A stretch of DNA of 64,000 nucleotides, taken from positions 124,001-188,000 of the forward strand of contig NZ_QJUM01000001.1 of assembly GCF_004327355.1 (NCBI RefSeq), written 5' to 3'. This document shows positions 8,922 to 17,531 of this stretch, in pieces. The position numbers and the translations under genes are program-made. Under the pieces are notes generated by a model, which saw only the letters and a program-made list of their open reading frames with translations, was not told the origin of the DNA and ran no database searches. The first letter of the stretch is position 1. Every line of letters begins with the position of its first letter. Origin of the DNA: Phytopseudomonas dryadis (GTDB lineage: Bacteria > Pseudomonadota > Gammaproteobacteria > Pseudomonadales > Pseudomonadaceae).

Positions 8922-9905
8922 CTAGGCGCTCAGGTCTCGAAGGTTGCGCAGCACCACCTGTTGCCCAAGTGGAATCTTGAAGGCGTTGTGCTCGTAGGCG
9001 CGGGCGCCCTGCATGGCCAGCTCGGCGACTTGGCTGAAGATAGCCAGGCTCGCCCTCTGCCCGATCAGTGCCCGTTCGGCCTCGGCAGCGCGCCAGGGTT
9101 TGCTCGCGACACCGCCCAAGGCGATGCGGGCATCGGTAATACGTTGCCCGTGCATGACCAGGATGATCGCACTGGAGGCCAGTGCGAACTGGTAGGAGGC
9201 CCGATCGCGCAGCTTGAGATAAGCCGAGCGGCTGTCCTGCAGCGCAGCGTCCAGGGTGATGTGGGTGATCAGCTCATCGGCCTGCAGCGCATGCTCCTGC
9301 CAAGGCGTTTCGCCTGGCAGCAGGTGGAAGTCGGCAAAGTCGATCTGCCGCTCGCCCCCGGGGCCCCGCACCGTGATCTGCGCGCCAATGGCCGCCATCG
9401 CCACGCACATATCCGAGGGATGCGCGGCGATGCACTGCTCGCTGGTTCCCAGAACCGCGTGCACGCTGCGATTCAAGCCGCCAATCGCCGCACAGCCGGA
9501 ACCCGGTTCGCGCTTGTTGCAGGGTGAGACGCCATCGCGGAAGTAGTTGCAGCGCACGCGCTGCATGAGGTTGCCGGCAGTGGTCGCCTTGTTGCGCAGT
9601 TGCGTCGAGGCGCCGGAGAGGATGGCCTGGGACAGCAGCGGGTAATGCTCCCGAACCAGCGGGTGATTGGCCAGCTCGGTATTGCTCAGCAACGCCCCGA
9701 TGCGCAGGCGTCCATCTGCCAGGCGCTCGACCTTCTTCAAGTCCAGTCGGTTGATGTCCACCAGCCGCTCGGGCTGCATGACGTCCAGCTTGACCAGATC
9801 CAGCAGCGTCGTGCCGCCGGCCAGGAAAAAATGCGGCGCCTGGCCCTTCGCGGCATCGATGGCCTGGGCGGAAGACTCGGCACGGACGTAGTCGAAAGTG
9901 CGCAT
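8922..9905 (-). CDS. paoB: xanthine dehydrogenase family FAD-binding subunit with extra Fe-S cluster
   Basis: A 327-residue FAD-binding medium subunit. The start is the ATG at 9905, sharing one base with the stop of the Fe-S subunit gene. FAD-binding motifs are LAGGTTLLDL near residue 28 and the TTAGNL segment near 108. Cysteines at about 119, 129, 138 and 158 (RCNYF, SPCNKREPGSGC and EQCIA) match the insertion that in E. coli PaoB binds a [4Fe-4S] cluster, unusual for this family. This supports a PaoABC type rather than a purine dehydrogenase. The next gene starts 10 bp beyond its stop. Confidence 0.9.
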   Translation of the reverse strand: MRTFDYVRAESSAQAIDAAKGQAPHFFLAGGTTLLDLVKLDVMQPERLVDINRLDLKKVERLADGRLRIGALLSNTELANHPLVREHYPLLSQAILSGASTQLRNKATTAGNLMQRVRCNYFRDGVSPCNKREPGSGCAAIGGLNRSVHAVLGTSEQCIAAHPSDMCVAMAAIGAQITVRGPGGERQIDFADFHLLPGETPWQEHALQADELITHITLDAALQDSRSAYLKLRDRASYQFALASSAIILVMHGQRITDARIALGGVASKPWRAAEAERALIGQRASLAIFSQVAELAMQGARAYEHNAFKIPLGQQVVLRNLRDLSA

Positions 9906-10576
9906 CAGACCGTCCCTCCCATTTTCGAGCGGGCGGACTGAACGGCCGCCAGGATGTTCTTGTAGGCACCGCAGCGGCATATGTTGCCGCTCATGGCCTC
10001 CCTGACGCTGGCGTCGTCCGCCGCTATGTTCGGGTCCTGGAGAATCGCCACGGCGCTCATGATCTGACCGGCGGTGCAGTAGCCGCACTGATAGGCATCG
10101 TGTTCCCAGAAGGCTTCCTGCAACGGATGCAGTTCGCCATCCTGGGCCAAGCCTTCGATGGTGGTGATGCGGTCGCCATCATGCTGCACGGCAATGGACA
10201 GACACGAATTGATCGCCACGCCGTTCACCAGCAATGTGCAGGCGCCGCACTGGCCGTAGTCGCAGCCCTTCTTCGTGCCGCTCAGGTGCAGGCGATCTCT
10301 CAGCACGTCGAGCAATACGGCGTTGGCCGGGACATTGAGTGTGTGCAGCTGGCCATTGACCTCAAGCTTTATGCGTTGCTCGCCGACACCCGGCGTATCC
10401 CTGTCCTCAACCGCGGGCGCTAGGCCTGCCGCGCTTTGCGGTATCCAGCTGGACAGTGTTGCCGCGGCGATGCCGGATGCGCCGAACTTGAGAAAATTTC
10501 GTCGTGACGGGGTCACCGCCGATGCGAGAGGTGTTACCTCGACCACTGGATCATGCAGCGTTTTCTGCTCTTTCAT
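9905..10576 (-). CDS. paoA: Tat-exported (2Fe-2S)-binding subunit of aldehyde dehydrogenase
   Basis: A 223-residue small subunit. I start at ATG 10576 (MKEQKTLHD), preceded by AAGG; the longer upstream frame lacks support. A twin-arginine signal is clear: SRRNFLKFG followed by a hydrophobic AASGIAAATL-like stretch. Two [2Fe-2S] sites follow: GCDYGQCGAC with a later Cys (NSC), and QCGYC with NICRCG. It transfers electrons between the molybdenum site and FAD, and its Tat signal should carry the whole folded heterotrimer to the periplasm. First gene of the operon; transcription must start in the long gap at 10577-11541. Confidence 0.92.
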   Translation of the reverse strand: MKEQKTLHDPVVEVTPLASAVTPSRRNFLKFGASGIAAATLSSWIPQSAAGLAPAVEDRDTPGVGEQRIKLEVNGQLHTLNVPANAVLLDVLRDRLHLSGTKKGCDYGQCGACTLLVNGVAINSCLSIAVQHDGDRITTIEGLAQDGELHPLQEAFWEHDAYQCGYCTAGQIMSAVAILQDPNIAADDASVREAMSGNICRCGAYKNILAAVQSARSKMGGTV

Positions 10577-11194
10577 CACGGTCACCTTGCAGTCGCTTGC
10601 GTTAGCGGAGGCTTGAAAAGCGAAGACCGCTACGGAGCTTTTCGTTTTATGGATCGCCATGCGCTCTATTCTTGGTCGCCCGCCCCCTCCCTCCAGTTCA
10701 CTGTTTTGCCGCCCCGGCCTTGGAAATCGCGCCATGCCCAGCGCCAGTGCTCAAGCAGCCCCCGAGCCTGATTAAAGTCCCGGTAATAACTTTCGTGGGG
10801 GCAAGAGCAACTTGGCGGCGCTCAGCGGGCCTGCTCTTTTTACAAGAGCCTATGGAGTAAGTGCGACAGGTTCTTTCATTGGAAAGTTGCGCGACAAACA
10901 GAAAGAGACAGGAGTAACAGGCTCAGGCTCTCCATTTATTCATTGTCAAATAAATATGGAGCGTCCCGAATGTCAGAGGTAGTCGATTACTGCAGCATTA
11001 TTGCCCGATCCTGCAAGTGTATCGCTACGCTGGTGTGGCAATGGCGATAAGCGGGAACATGCTTCGATACAGGATGCAAACCAGCTGGGCGTTCCCTCTC
11101 GCCAGGCCGTGCCCATGATTCGCTATCGATAGTGGGGCGTGGAGCATGACGCCGCCTGCGAAGGCCCGCAGGATGGCCGCCAGGAATGGCAGGC

Positions 11195-11221
11195 AAAAAA
11201 AACCGCCTCGGGCGAGGCGGT
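11195..11221 (-). terminator. strong intrinsic terminator with no annotated gene upstream
   Basis: ACCGCCTCG and CGAGGCGGT form a near-perfect stem at 11202-11221, followed on the minus strand by eight T residues. This is a textbook rho-independent terminator. No conventional minus-strand gene lies between it and the plus-strand porin gene, so it most likely ends a small RNA or short-peptide transcript. Confidence 0.8.
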
Positions 11222-11336
11222 AAACTTAACCAAAGGAAATGATGAATGGGAGAGACTACCGATTGCGTTCGAGAACGAACCTGTAGCTGGTATTCATCGC
11301 GGCCAGACTACTACCGTCACAGTCGTTCCACCTCAT
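11222..11336 (-). ncRNA. candidate small RNA or short-peptide transcript ending at the 11195-11221 terminator
   Basis: On the minus strand the sequence leading into the terminator holds a frame from ATG 11336 to TAG 11256, encoding 26 residues (MRWNDCDGSS, then LAAMNTSYRFVLERNR). GGGA lies a few bases before the ATG. About 35 bases of pyrimidine-rich, A/T-rich sequence separate the stop from the hairpin, a pattern also common at the 3' end of Hfq-bound sRNAs. The 5' end is unknown; 11336 is only the start of the small frame. It could be a non-coding RNA, a peptide gene or both. Confidence 0.35.
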
Positions 11337-11454
11337 CAATCCCGTCGATAGTAATAATCGACATCGGTAGCTGGCCGGTATCGAAGTCACGATGCTAACT
11401 ATTAAGCGACTGCGCGCCATGAGCCAGTTCGCATCGATGCCATGCGCACGTATA

Positions 11455-11485
11455 AGACTTACTGCGCGGTCACACTTATAAGTCT
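11455..11485. promoter_or_regulatory. inverted repeat upstream of the porin gene, possible operator
   Basis: AGACTTA at 11455-11461 and TAAGTCT at 11479-11485 are perfect inverted copies 17 bases apart, centred about 72 bases before the porin start codon. The right half contains the palindrome ACTTATAAGT, which also resembles a -10 region. A regulator binding site overlapping the promoter is plausible; the protein is unknown. Confidence 0.4.
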
Positions 11486-11541
11486 CTACAAAAGAGGCAA
11501 GTCATTCCAACTCAACACCTGCCAACAAACTAGGAGCATCC

Positions 11542-12798
11542 ATGTTCAATCCCAAGAGCATCGCGCTGGCCTGCGCCTGTGCAGCAGCAGGACTTCCCCT
11601 CGCCCAGGCAAGCCAACAAGCGGAATCCAACGGCTTCATCGCAGACAGCAGCCTGAATATTCTCCTGCGCAACGCCTACTACAATCGTGACTTCAAGAAC
11701 AACGCCGCCGATGCGAAGGTATGGGGACAAGGCTTCATCGGCACCTTCGAGTCGGGATTCACTCAAGGCACCGTCGGCTTTGGCGTCGATGCGTTCGGCT
11801 TGCTGGGGGTGAAGCTCGATAGTGGCCGGGGCCGCAACTACAGTGCGTTCTTCGATACCGACAGTCAGGGGCGTCCGGTCGATGACCTGTCGCAAGCCGG
11901 GGCGGCGGTGAAGTTGCGTTTCTCCAACACCGTGATCCGATACGGCAACCAGTTCCCTTCCCTGCCCGTTCTGGCCTATGACGACAGCCGCCTGTTGCCG
12001 CAATCCTTCACCGGCACCCTGGTCACCAGTAACGAAATCGAAGGGCTGGAGCTCAACGCGGGCCGCTTCACCGCGGACAGCCCAATGGGCGATCCTGCCC
12101 GTGATCCCAATCGCCTGAAAAACATCGACGTCGTGGGCGGCAGCTATCTCTTCAGCGACAACCTGAGCGCCGCGCTGTACCACTCGGACGTCGAGGACGT
12201 GTACGAGAAGTACTACGCCAACCTCACTTACAACCTGCCCCTGACAGCCACTCAGGCCCTGAACTTCGATTTCAACCTGTATCGCACCGACTACGACGAC
12301 AACGCCGAAGCCGCCCTGGACCTCGGTGGCGACGGCCGTAACGACCGCAACACCATCTGGAGCCTGGCGGCCAAGTACAGCCTCGGCGCCCATGCGTTCA
12401 TCCTCGCCCACCAACGCAACAGCGGAGATGCCGGCTTCGCTTATGACTACGGCGACGGCGGTAGCAGCATCTACCTCGCCAACTCCTACTACTCCGACTT
12501 CAACCTCAAGGACGAACGCTCCTGGCAGGCCAGCTACGAGCTGGACTTCACGGATTACGGCATGCCTGGCCTGCGCTACAAGTTCGCCTACGTGCGCGGC
12601 GACAACATCGACACGGGCGCGGACAGCGACGGCAGCGAGCGGGAGATCTTCAACCAGGTCAGCTACGTGGTGCAGAACGGCCCGGCGAAGGATCTGTCCC
12701 TGCGCCTGCGTAATTCGATCTATCGCTCCAGCAATGAGGTGGGCCCGGATCTCAACGAGATTCGCGCCTTTGTCGAATACCCGCTGAGCATTCTCTAA
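11542..12798 (+). CDS. OprD family outer-membrane porin
   Basis: A 418-residue outer-membrane protein of the Pseudomonas OprD family. A signal peptide (MFNPKSIALACACAAAGLPLAQA) precedes SNGFIADSSLNILLRNAYYNRD, the standard OprD mature start, and GFGVDAFGLLGVKLDSG follows. The protein is rich in alternating beta-strand segments. TAGGAGC lies before the ATG. OprD porins admit basic amino acids, aromatic acids or other small carboxylates; the substrate here is unknown. The divergent pao operon suggests, but does not show, that it admits an aromatic aldehyde or acid. A terminator follows directly. Confidence 0.93.
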   Translation: MFNPKSIALACACAAAGLPLAQASQQAESNGFIADSSLNILLRNAYYNRDFKNNAADAKVWGQGFIGTFESGFTQGTVGFGVDAFGLLGVKLDSGRGRNYSAFFDTDSQGRPVDDLSQAGAAVKLRFSNTVIRYGNQFPSLPVLAYDDSRLLPQSFTGTLVTSNEIEGLELNAGRFTADSPMGDPARDPNRLKNIDVVGGSYLFSDNLSAALYHSDVEDVYEKYYANLTYNLPLTATQALNFDFNLYRTDYDDNAEAALDLGGDGRNDRNTIWSLAAKYSLGAHAFILAHQRNSGDAGFAYDYGDGGSSIYLANSYYSDFNLKDERSWQASYELDFTDYGMPGLRYKFAYVRGDNIDTGADSDGSEREIFNQVSYVVQNGPAKDLSLRLRNSIYRSSNEVGPDLNEIRAFVEYPLSIL

Positions 12799-12806
12799 TG
12801 CCAACG

Positions 12807-12840
12807 GCCGCACCGGGTTCCTTCCCCCGGTGCGGCTTTT
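12807..12840 (+). terminator. rho-independent terminator of the porin gene
   Basis: GCCGCACCGGG and CCCGGTGCGGC form an 11-bp stem eight bases after the porin stop codon, followed by TTTT. It also separates this gene from the convergent DUF2149 gene. Confidence 0.85.
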
Positions 12841-12858
12841 CCCGGCTATCGGGATGAG

Positions 12859-13176
12859 CTAGTGCTCCGCCCCCTCGGGCACGTAGATCATCCGCCCGTC
12901 GTCGAGGCGATAGGTCACGCCGGCCCTGGCCCCCTGCCCCTCGCCGATCTCGCCAGTGGCTTGGTACTGCTTGAGCTCCTGGCCATCCTTGACCAGCATG
13001 CGCATGTTCGCCTCGCCGGGGTTTTCGATGACGATGACCTTGTCCTGGGTGAACGGATTGAGCGGGTTGTTGACGATGACGATCAGCAGAATCCCGATGA
13101 TCACCAGGAACAGATCGATGAGATTGACCATGGAAAGGATCGGATCGTCGGCGTCATCGTGCTCGAGAAAACGCAT
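12859..13176 (-). CDS. DUF2149 domain protein, ExbD/TolR-like partner
   Basis: A 105-residue membrane protein of the DUF2149 family. One transmembrane helix at about residues 17-37 (VNLIDLFLVIIGILLIVIV) follows a short acidic cytoplasmic N-terminus; a periplasmic domain of about 65 residues follows. Asp21 at the start of the helix sits where ExbD, TolR and MotB carry their proton-carrying Asp. Its start overlaps the stop of the MotA/ExbB-like gene by one base. DUF2149 proteins are known to travel with CobN-like chelatases and TonB receptors. I infer that it and the upstream channel form a stator using proton-motive force. Confidence 0.85.
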   Translation of the reverse strand: MRFLEHDDADDPILSMVNLIDLFLVIIGILLIVIVNNPLNPFTQDKVIVIENPGEANMRMLVKDGQELKQYQATGEIGEGQGARAGVTYRLDDGRMIYVPEGAEH

Positions 13177-13652
13177 CAGCGATGCTCCAGCGAACGCTCG
13201 ACGGCGCGCAGTTCCTGCAGCAGCCAGCGGCGGCGAATGGTCAGGATGAAGAAGGTGATGCTGGCGGCGACCAGGGCGAGTATCACCGCCGAGAAGGCGA
13301 CCACCAGATTGTCCGCGATCCCTTGCGCGTCATTCTGGGTCAGGGCCAGCAGCGCCGGCCCCATGGGGATCATCGTCGCCACCAGGCCGAGCATCGGCGC
13401 GCTGCGCGAGGTGATGCGCAACCACTCCAGACGGGCCATGATCCACAGTTCCAGATCGTCGCTACTGCCGCCATGGGCCAGTTGATAGCGCGTGAGTACG
13501 GGTTGATAGCGCCCATGGCGCCGCTGCAGGGCTTCGACCAGGAAAGCGCCCAGGGCCACGAAGGCATAAGCCAGCGCTGCCAGGATCAGCAGCAACACCG
13601 GGGCGAGAAAGAGGCGCGTGAGGTCATAAAGACCGGATTCGAATGCGTTCAT
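13176..13652 (-). CDS. MotA/TolQ/ExbB proton channel family protein
   Basis: A 158-residue inner-membrane protein. The start is the ATG at 13652, whose ATGA overlaps the stop of the chelatase gene, so the two are translationally coupled. Three hydrophobic segments are seen: LFLAPVLLLILAALAYAFVA near residue 14, MLGLVATMIPMGPALLAL near 85 and VAFSAVILALVAASITFFIL near 118. The last two are the conserved ExbB/TolQ channel helices. With the DUF2149 protein it should form an ExbBD-like motor, dedicated either to the TonB receptor or to the membrane-anchored chelatase of the same operon. Confidence 0.9.
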   Translation of the reverse strand: MNAFESGLYDLTRLFLAPVLLLILAALAYAFVALGAFLVEALQRRHGRYQPVLTRYQLAHGGSSDDLELWIMARLEWLRITSRSAPMLGLVATMIPMGPALLALTQNDAQGIADNLVVAFSAVILALVAASITFFILTIRRRWLLQELRAVERSLEHR

Positions 13653-16600
13653 GCTGATTCCTGAATCAAGGGGTTGCGAATCGGTCGTGCCCGGGCGGCA
13701 AGCGCCTGCCTGACGGCACCCAGCACGGTGCAGGCGAGCAATGCGAGACTGCCCAGCCACATGGTCCAGGGCGTCGAGGGCGCCTCGGAGGGCGGCACTT
13801 CCTGCATGACTCGCCCCTGTACGGTCTCCCCGGCGGCCTGCGCGGCGGGCGTAGTGGCGGCGGGATTCGCCAGGCCGAAGCCGCTGCCCATTTGCTGAAG
13901 ATAATCGGTGGTGATCTGCGTCCCGGCATCGGCGCCGTGCTGCTCGATCAACTGCGTCCAGCGCTGTGCCAGCTCGCGGCGCGTCGACTCTGGCGCCTCC
14001 CAATAGCCCTTGCGGATGGCTTCGGCCAGGCGTTCGATGAGCTGGGCCTGGGCGCTGGGATTGTGCTGCTCGAACCATTGCCCGAGCTGCAGGTCGCGTT
14101 TGTCCATGACATAGGTGTCATGCAGCGCCTGCCATTGGTCCGCACGCACGACGGCGGGATCGGCCGCCTGCCAGCCGAACAGGTTGTTGCTGACATCGAG
14201 CAGCTCCAGCGTACCGGCGTAGCCCTCCGCCTTCATCGCCTCGATCCAGTGCGGATTCAGGTAGCGGCTGCGTAGCTCGCTGGCGAGAAACCCGGCAGCG
14301 CCGCGGGTGCGTGGCCGCGCCTGGCGCAGGTCGGCGATGTAGAGCGCCGGGCTGGCGCCATCCAGATGGCGTACAGCGGCTGAAAGCCCACCGAGAAACT
14401 CGAACGGATGGTCGCTGGAGAGCACCCCGTTGAGTTCGCTGGAGCGGGCCATGATGGCGGCCTGTACGCCCTTGAGCTGCTCGGCGAACAGGTTGTGGCC
14501 GTCGAGCTTCTCGCCCCAGCCCGTCGCGCTGTAGCCATATTGCAGGCGCGACAGGAATTGCTCGGCAATGGCCGAATCACCCTGCCATCGGGTCGAGTCC
14601 AACGCCAGTCGAGACACGCCGGTGCCGTAATCACCGGCTTGATTGCCGAACACCCGTACCCGCGACAAGCGTTGCGCGCGCTCAGGCTCGATGCCCTCGC
14701 CGCGCAAGCGCTCGGCCACGGCCTGGCTGTTGGCGAATACCGCGTTGTCCGGCTCGTCCAGTTGCGCGAGCCGTTCGAGGGCATCGGCCAGCAGGCGCAT
14801 GAAACCCTCGAACTGGTCACGGTAGACACTGGTCACCTGGATCACCGCGTCGATGCGCGGGCGGCCCAGCTGTTTGGCGGGAATGATCTCCAGGCGCGTC
14901 ACCCGGCCACCGCTGTCCCAGACCGGGCGCAAGCCGAGGGCATGCAGCACCTGACTCTCGAGAACGCCCAGGTGACGCATCGCTTCCGACGACCAGAGGC
15001 TGAACGCGAGCTTGCTCGGGTAATGTCCGTCGTGCTCGTCCCGATAGCTAGCGAGCAGTTGCTCGAGCGCCACCTCGCCGATTGCGTAGGCGGCAACGGT
15101 CGGCAGCTTGTCGGCCTCGAAGGCGTACAGGTTGCGGCCACTGGGCACATCGGGATTGCGTATGGGGTCGCCTCCGGGCCCCGGGGCGACGAAGCCCCCT
15201 GCGAGCCCGCTCAGCAAGGCTTCGGTTTCACCGGGCTGGGCCAGATGCCGATCCAGGGCCCGGGCCCGCTCGATCTGCTCGCGCAACGGCGCCTCTGCGA
15301 TTGCCGAAACATCGGCTGGCTGTCCCAGGTAGCGCTCCAGCGTGCGGTACGGCTGGCTGGCCTGTAACGCCGCGAAGTCCTCGGCCAGCGGCTCGTGGTC
15401 ATCCAGGCCGAGCGCCTGCAGGTAGGGTTCGCCCAGCTGCTGCAATACGGTCGTCAGACGATGCGGCGGCGACGCGGCCATGCCGAAGGTATGCAATCCC
15501 AGCGGCATATTGGCCTGGGCCAGTTCGTGCAGGTGGTCATGCAGCACGTTCAGAAAGCCCGGGAAGTCCGCTCGCGCCCGCGCCTCGTCCCAGCCGATAT
15601 CGCGCGCCATGTCGCTGTGCAGCGCGAGCTGGCGTATGCGTTCGGCCGTGGCATCGCGCACGGCGCCTTCGTCGAGTTGCTGGTACTCGTGGAGCATTTC
15701 ATGCAGATCGCGCAGTTCGTCATACAGCCCCGCCGGGGCGAAGGGTGGCGTCTGATGGCTGACGATCACCGCCCGGCCCCGGCGCCTGGCCTGCATCGCC
15801 TCGCCTATGTTGTCCTGGATATAGGGGTAGAAAACCGGTAGATCCCCGAGCGCCAGGAACGGGTAGTCAGTGACCGCCAGCCCGCGATCCTTGCCCGGCA
15901 GCCATTCCTGGGTGCCGTGGGTGCCGAAGTGGATCAGCGCATCGGCAGCGAAGCCTTGGCGCAGGTACAGGTAGGCGGCCAGGTACAGGTGATCGGGCGG
16001 CACCTTGGCGTCGTGGTAGGCCTCGCCGGGGCGCCCCGCCCGAGGCGGCTGCGGCATGAGCAACACCTTGCCCTGGCGCAGCGCGGGAAGGACGAAGCGC
16101 GGCTCGCCCTCGATCTCGCGCAATGCCCAGTGCGCGGACGGTTCGCCCCAGCGCTCACGCAACGCGTTGCGCCGGTCCTCGGGCAACTGGCTCAGCCAGG
16201 CCTGGTAGGAGGACAGCGGCAGGGTCACCGCCAGGCCGTCCTCGTACAGTTGCTGCAGACGTTCGGGATGGTAGTAGCCGCCGAGCAGGCGCCTGGCCGC
16301 CTCGATCAGCCGTGCCTCGGCAGCGGGCGGCGCGTCGTAGCCGGCATCGCCCAGGTCATCCAGCAGACGCTCCAGGCTCTTGGGCACATTGAGGTTCGAG
16401 GCGGCGATGTTGCGCTCGCCATCGGGGTGGTTCCAGAACATCAGGGCCAGGCGTTTATCCGCGGCCGGCGTATGACGCAGGCGCGCCAGGCCGTCGACCT
16501 TGGCCAGCAACGCATCGACCTGCTCCTCCAGCGGCAGCGGTTCGCCCTCCTCCACGGCAGCGATGACCAGCGGATCGCTCATGCCCCAGCTTTCCGGAAC

Positions 16601-17530
16601 GCTCAACAGCGTCGCCGCGCTGCGCGGCGAGATGCCGCTGCTCGCCTGCCGCCAGTGCGCGCGATCCCCTTCTCGCGAGACCAGGGTGGAGATGACCGGT
16701 ATTCCCAGTGCCAGCAGTTCGGCCTTTCTGGCCGGCGCGTTCTGCATATGCTGCAGGTTGACCAGCGCATCGGCCTTCCAGGGCTCGAGGATCTTCTGCA
16801 GGGCCCGGGAATCACTGTCGTCGAACCAGAACACCATAGGCGCCTGGCCACGGCGTTCGCTGCGCAGGACCAGCTCGTCGATCAGCCGCAGTTGCGCATC
16901 GACGATCGCGCCGCGGTGAATGGCGAATGCCACGCGCGGCGCATCCCCGGCCCAGCGGCTGCGTCCCCAGGCCTGGTAATCCTCCAGGCGCTCGAACACG
17001 CCGGGTGCCTGCGGATGGTAGATCCCGGCCTTGGCCAATGGCTCGGGGGGTGGTATTCCGGCCAGGTCCTCGCCCACCTGATAGGCCCGCAGGTAGCTGA
17101 AGAAATGCCGCAGATTGCGCTCGCCGCCATTGCCATAGTAGGCCGCCAAGCGCATCGCCACCGGTTCGGGCAGATTGCCGAAGGCCGGCGGGCCGGCGCC
17201 GACCCGTAGCCAGGGCGTCGAGGTCAGGGCCAGGCCGTCGCCGAGGATCTGTTGCACCGCGGCCAGGTCGTTGGGGCGTGGGGTGTCGAGAAGCAGCAGG
17301 CGGGTAGCCGTCAGCCACTCATCGACTGCTGCCGAGGCAGGCGAGACATGCGTCGACTGCAAGGCAACCCCCGCCTCGCTCGCCCATCTGTCGAGCCGGT
17401 CGAGCTTGCCCTGCAAGACGAAATCAGCGGCCAGTATCCGCACTGACGGCTCAGCGCCGGCAGCGCGGGACTCGGGCGGCATGAGCAGGGCAATCGCCGA
17501 GACGACGCCCGCAAGGAGGTAACGGCGCAT
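13649..17530 (-). CDS. exported, membrane-anchored CobN/HmuS-like chelatase
   Basis: A 1293-residue protein of the CobN/ChlH/BchH large-chelatase family. The family signature HFGTHGTQEWLPGK lies near residues 534-547. Unlike cytoplasmic CobN it starts with a Sec signal peptide (RRYLLAGVVSAIALLMPP then SRAAGA) and ends with one transmembrane helix (WLGSLALLACTVLGAVRQAL) and a basic tail, so the catalytic part should lie in the periplasm. No CobS/CobT or ChlI/ChlD ATPase gene is nearby. The operon resembles the hmuRSTUV heme loci of Bacteroidetes, whose HmuS is CobN-like. A role in metal removal from, or handling of, an imported tetrapyrrole is likely; true cobaltochelatase activity is unlikely. 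Confidence 0.88.
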   Translation of the reverse strand: MRRYLLAGVVSAIALLMPPESRAAGAEPSVRILAADFVLQGKLDRLDRWASEAGVALQSTHVSPASAAVDEWLTATRLLLLDTPRPNDLAAVQQILGDGLALTSTPWLRVGAGPPAFGNLPEPVAMRLAAYYGNGGERNLRHFFSYLRAYQVGEDLAGIPPPEPLAKAGIYHPQAPGVFERLEDYQAWGRSRWAGDAPRVAFAIHRGAIVDAQLRLIDELVLRSERRGQAPMVFWFDDSDSRALQKILEPWKADALVNLQHMQNAPARKAELLALGIPVISTLVSREGDRAHWRQASSGISPRSAATLLSVPESWGMSDPLVIAAVEEGEPLPLEEQVDALLAKVDGLARLRHTPAADKRLALMFWNHPDGERNIAASNLNVPKSLERLLDDLGDAGYDAPPAAEARLIEAARRLLGGYYHPERLQQLYEDGLAVTLPLSSYQAWLSQLPEDRRNALRERWGEPSAHWALREIEGEPRFVLPALRQGKVLLMPQPPRAGRPGEAYHDAKVPPDHLYLAAYLYLRQGFAADALIHFGTHGTQEWLPGKDRGLAVTDYPFLALGDLPVFYPYIQDNIGEAMQARRRGRAVIVSHQTPPFAPAGLYDELRDLHEMLHEYQQLDEGAVRDATAERIRQLALHSDMARDIGWDEARARADFPGFLNVLHDHLHELAQANMPLGLHTFGMAASPPHRLTTVLQQLGEPYLQALGLDDHEPLAEDFAALQASQPYRTLERYLGQPADVSAIAEAPLREQIERARALDRHLAQPGETEALLSGLAGGFVAPGPGGDPIRNPDVPSGRNLYAFEADKLPTVAAYAIGEVALEQLLASYRDEHDGHYPSKLAFSLWSSEAMRHLGVLESQVLHALGLRPVWDSGGRVTRLEIIPAKQLGRPRIDAVIQVTSVYRDQFEGFMRLLADALERLAQLDEPDNAVFANSQAVAERLRGEGIEPERAQRLSRVRVFGNQAGDYGTGVSRLALDSTRWQGDSAIAEQFLSRLQYGYSATGWGEKLDGHNLFAEQLKGVQAAIMARSSELNGVLSSDHPFEFLGGLSAAVRHLDGASPALYIADLRQARPRTRGAAGFLASELRSRYLNPHWIEAMKAEGYAGTLELLDVSNNLFGWQAADPAVVRADQWQALHDTYVMDKRDLQLGQWFEQHNPSAQAQLIERLAEAIRKGYWEAPESTRRELAQRWTQLIEQHGADAGTQITTDYLQQMGSGFGLANPAATTPAAQAAGETVQGRVMQEVPPSEAPSTPWTMWLGSLALLACTVLGAVRQALAARARPIRNPLIQESA

Positions 17531-17531
17531 C

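Larger units (their letters stand above)
10577..11541. other. 965-bp intergenic region between paoA and the porin gene
   Basis: No conventional gene fits here. It holds the promoter of the pao operon at its left end and the promoter of the porin gene at its right end. Inside are an AT-rich inverted repeat at 10930-10961 (CTCCATTTATT against AATAAATATGGAG), a 26-residue frame at 10970-11050 with GGAG eight bases before its ATG, an orphan minus-strand terminator at 11195-11221 and an inverted repeat at 11455-11485. These are discussed separately. Confidence 0.6.

Noticed and set aside
7335..9527. 730-residue plus-strand frame opposite paoC and paoB
   Set aside because: Antisense shadow of two strongly recognised genes. 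Its composition (His, Gly, Arg-rich) is typical of GC-rich reverse frames, and it has no motifs or start signal.
13649..17530. Genuine aerobic cobaltochelatase CobN for B12 synthesis
   Set aside because: Signal peptide, C-terminal anchor, absence of other cob genes and presence of a TonB receptor with channel proteins do not fit cytoplasmic cobalt insertion.
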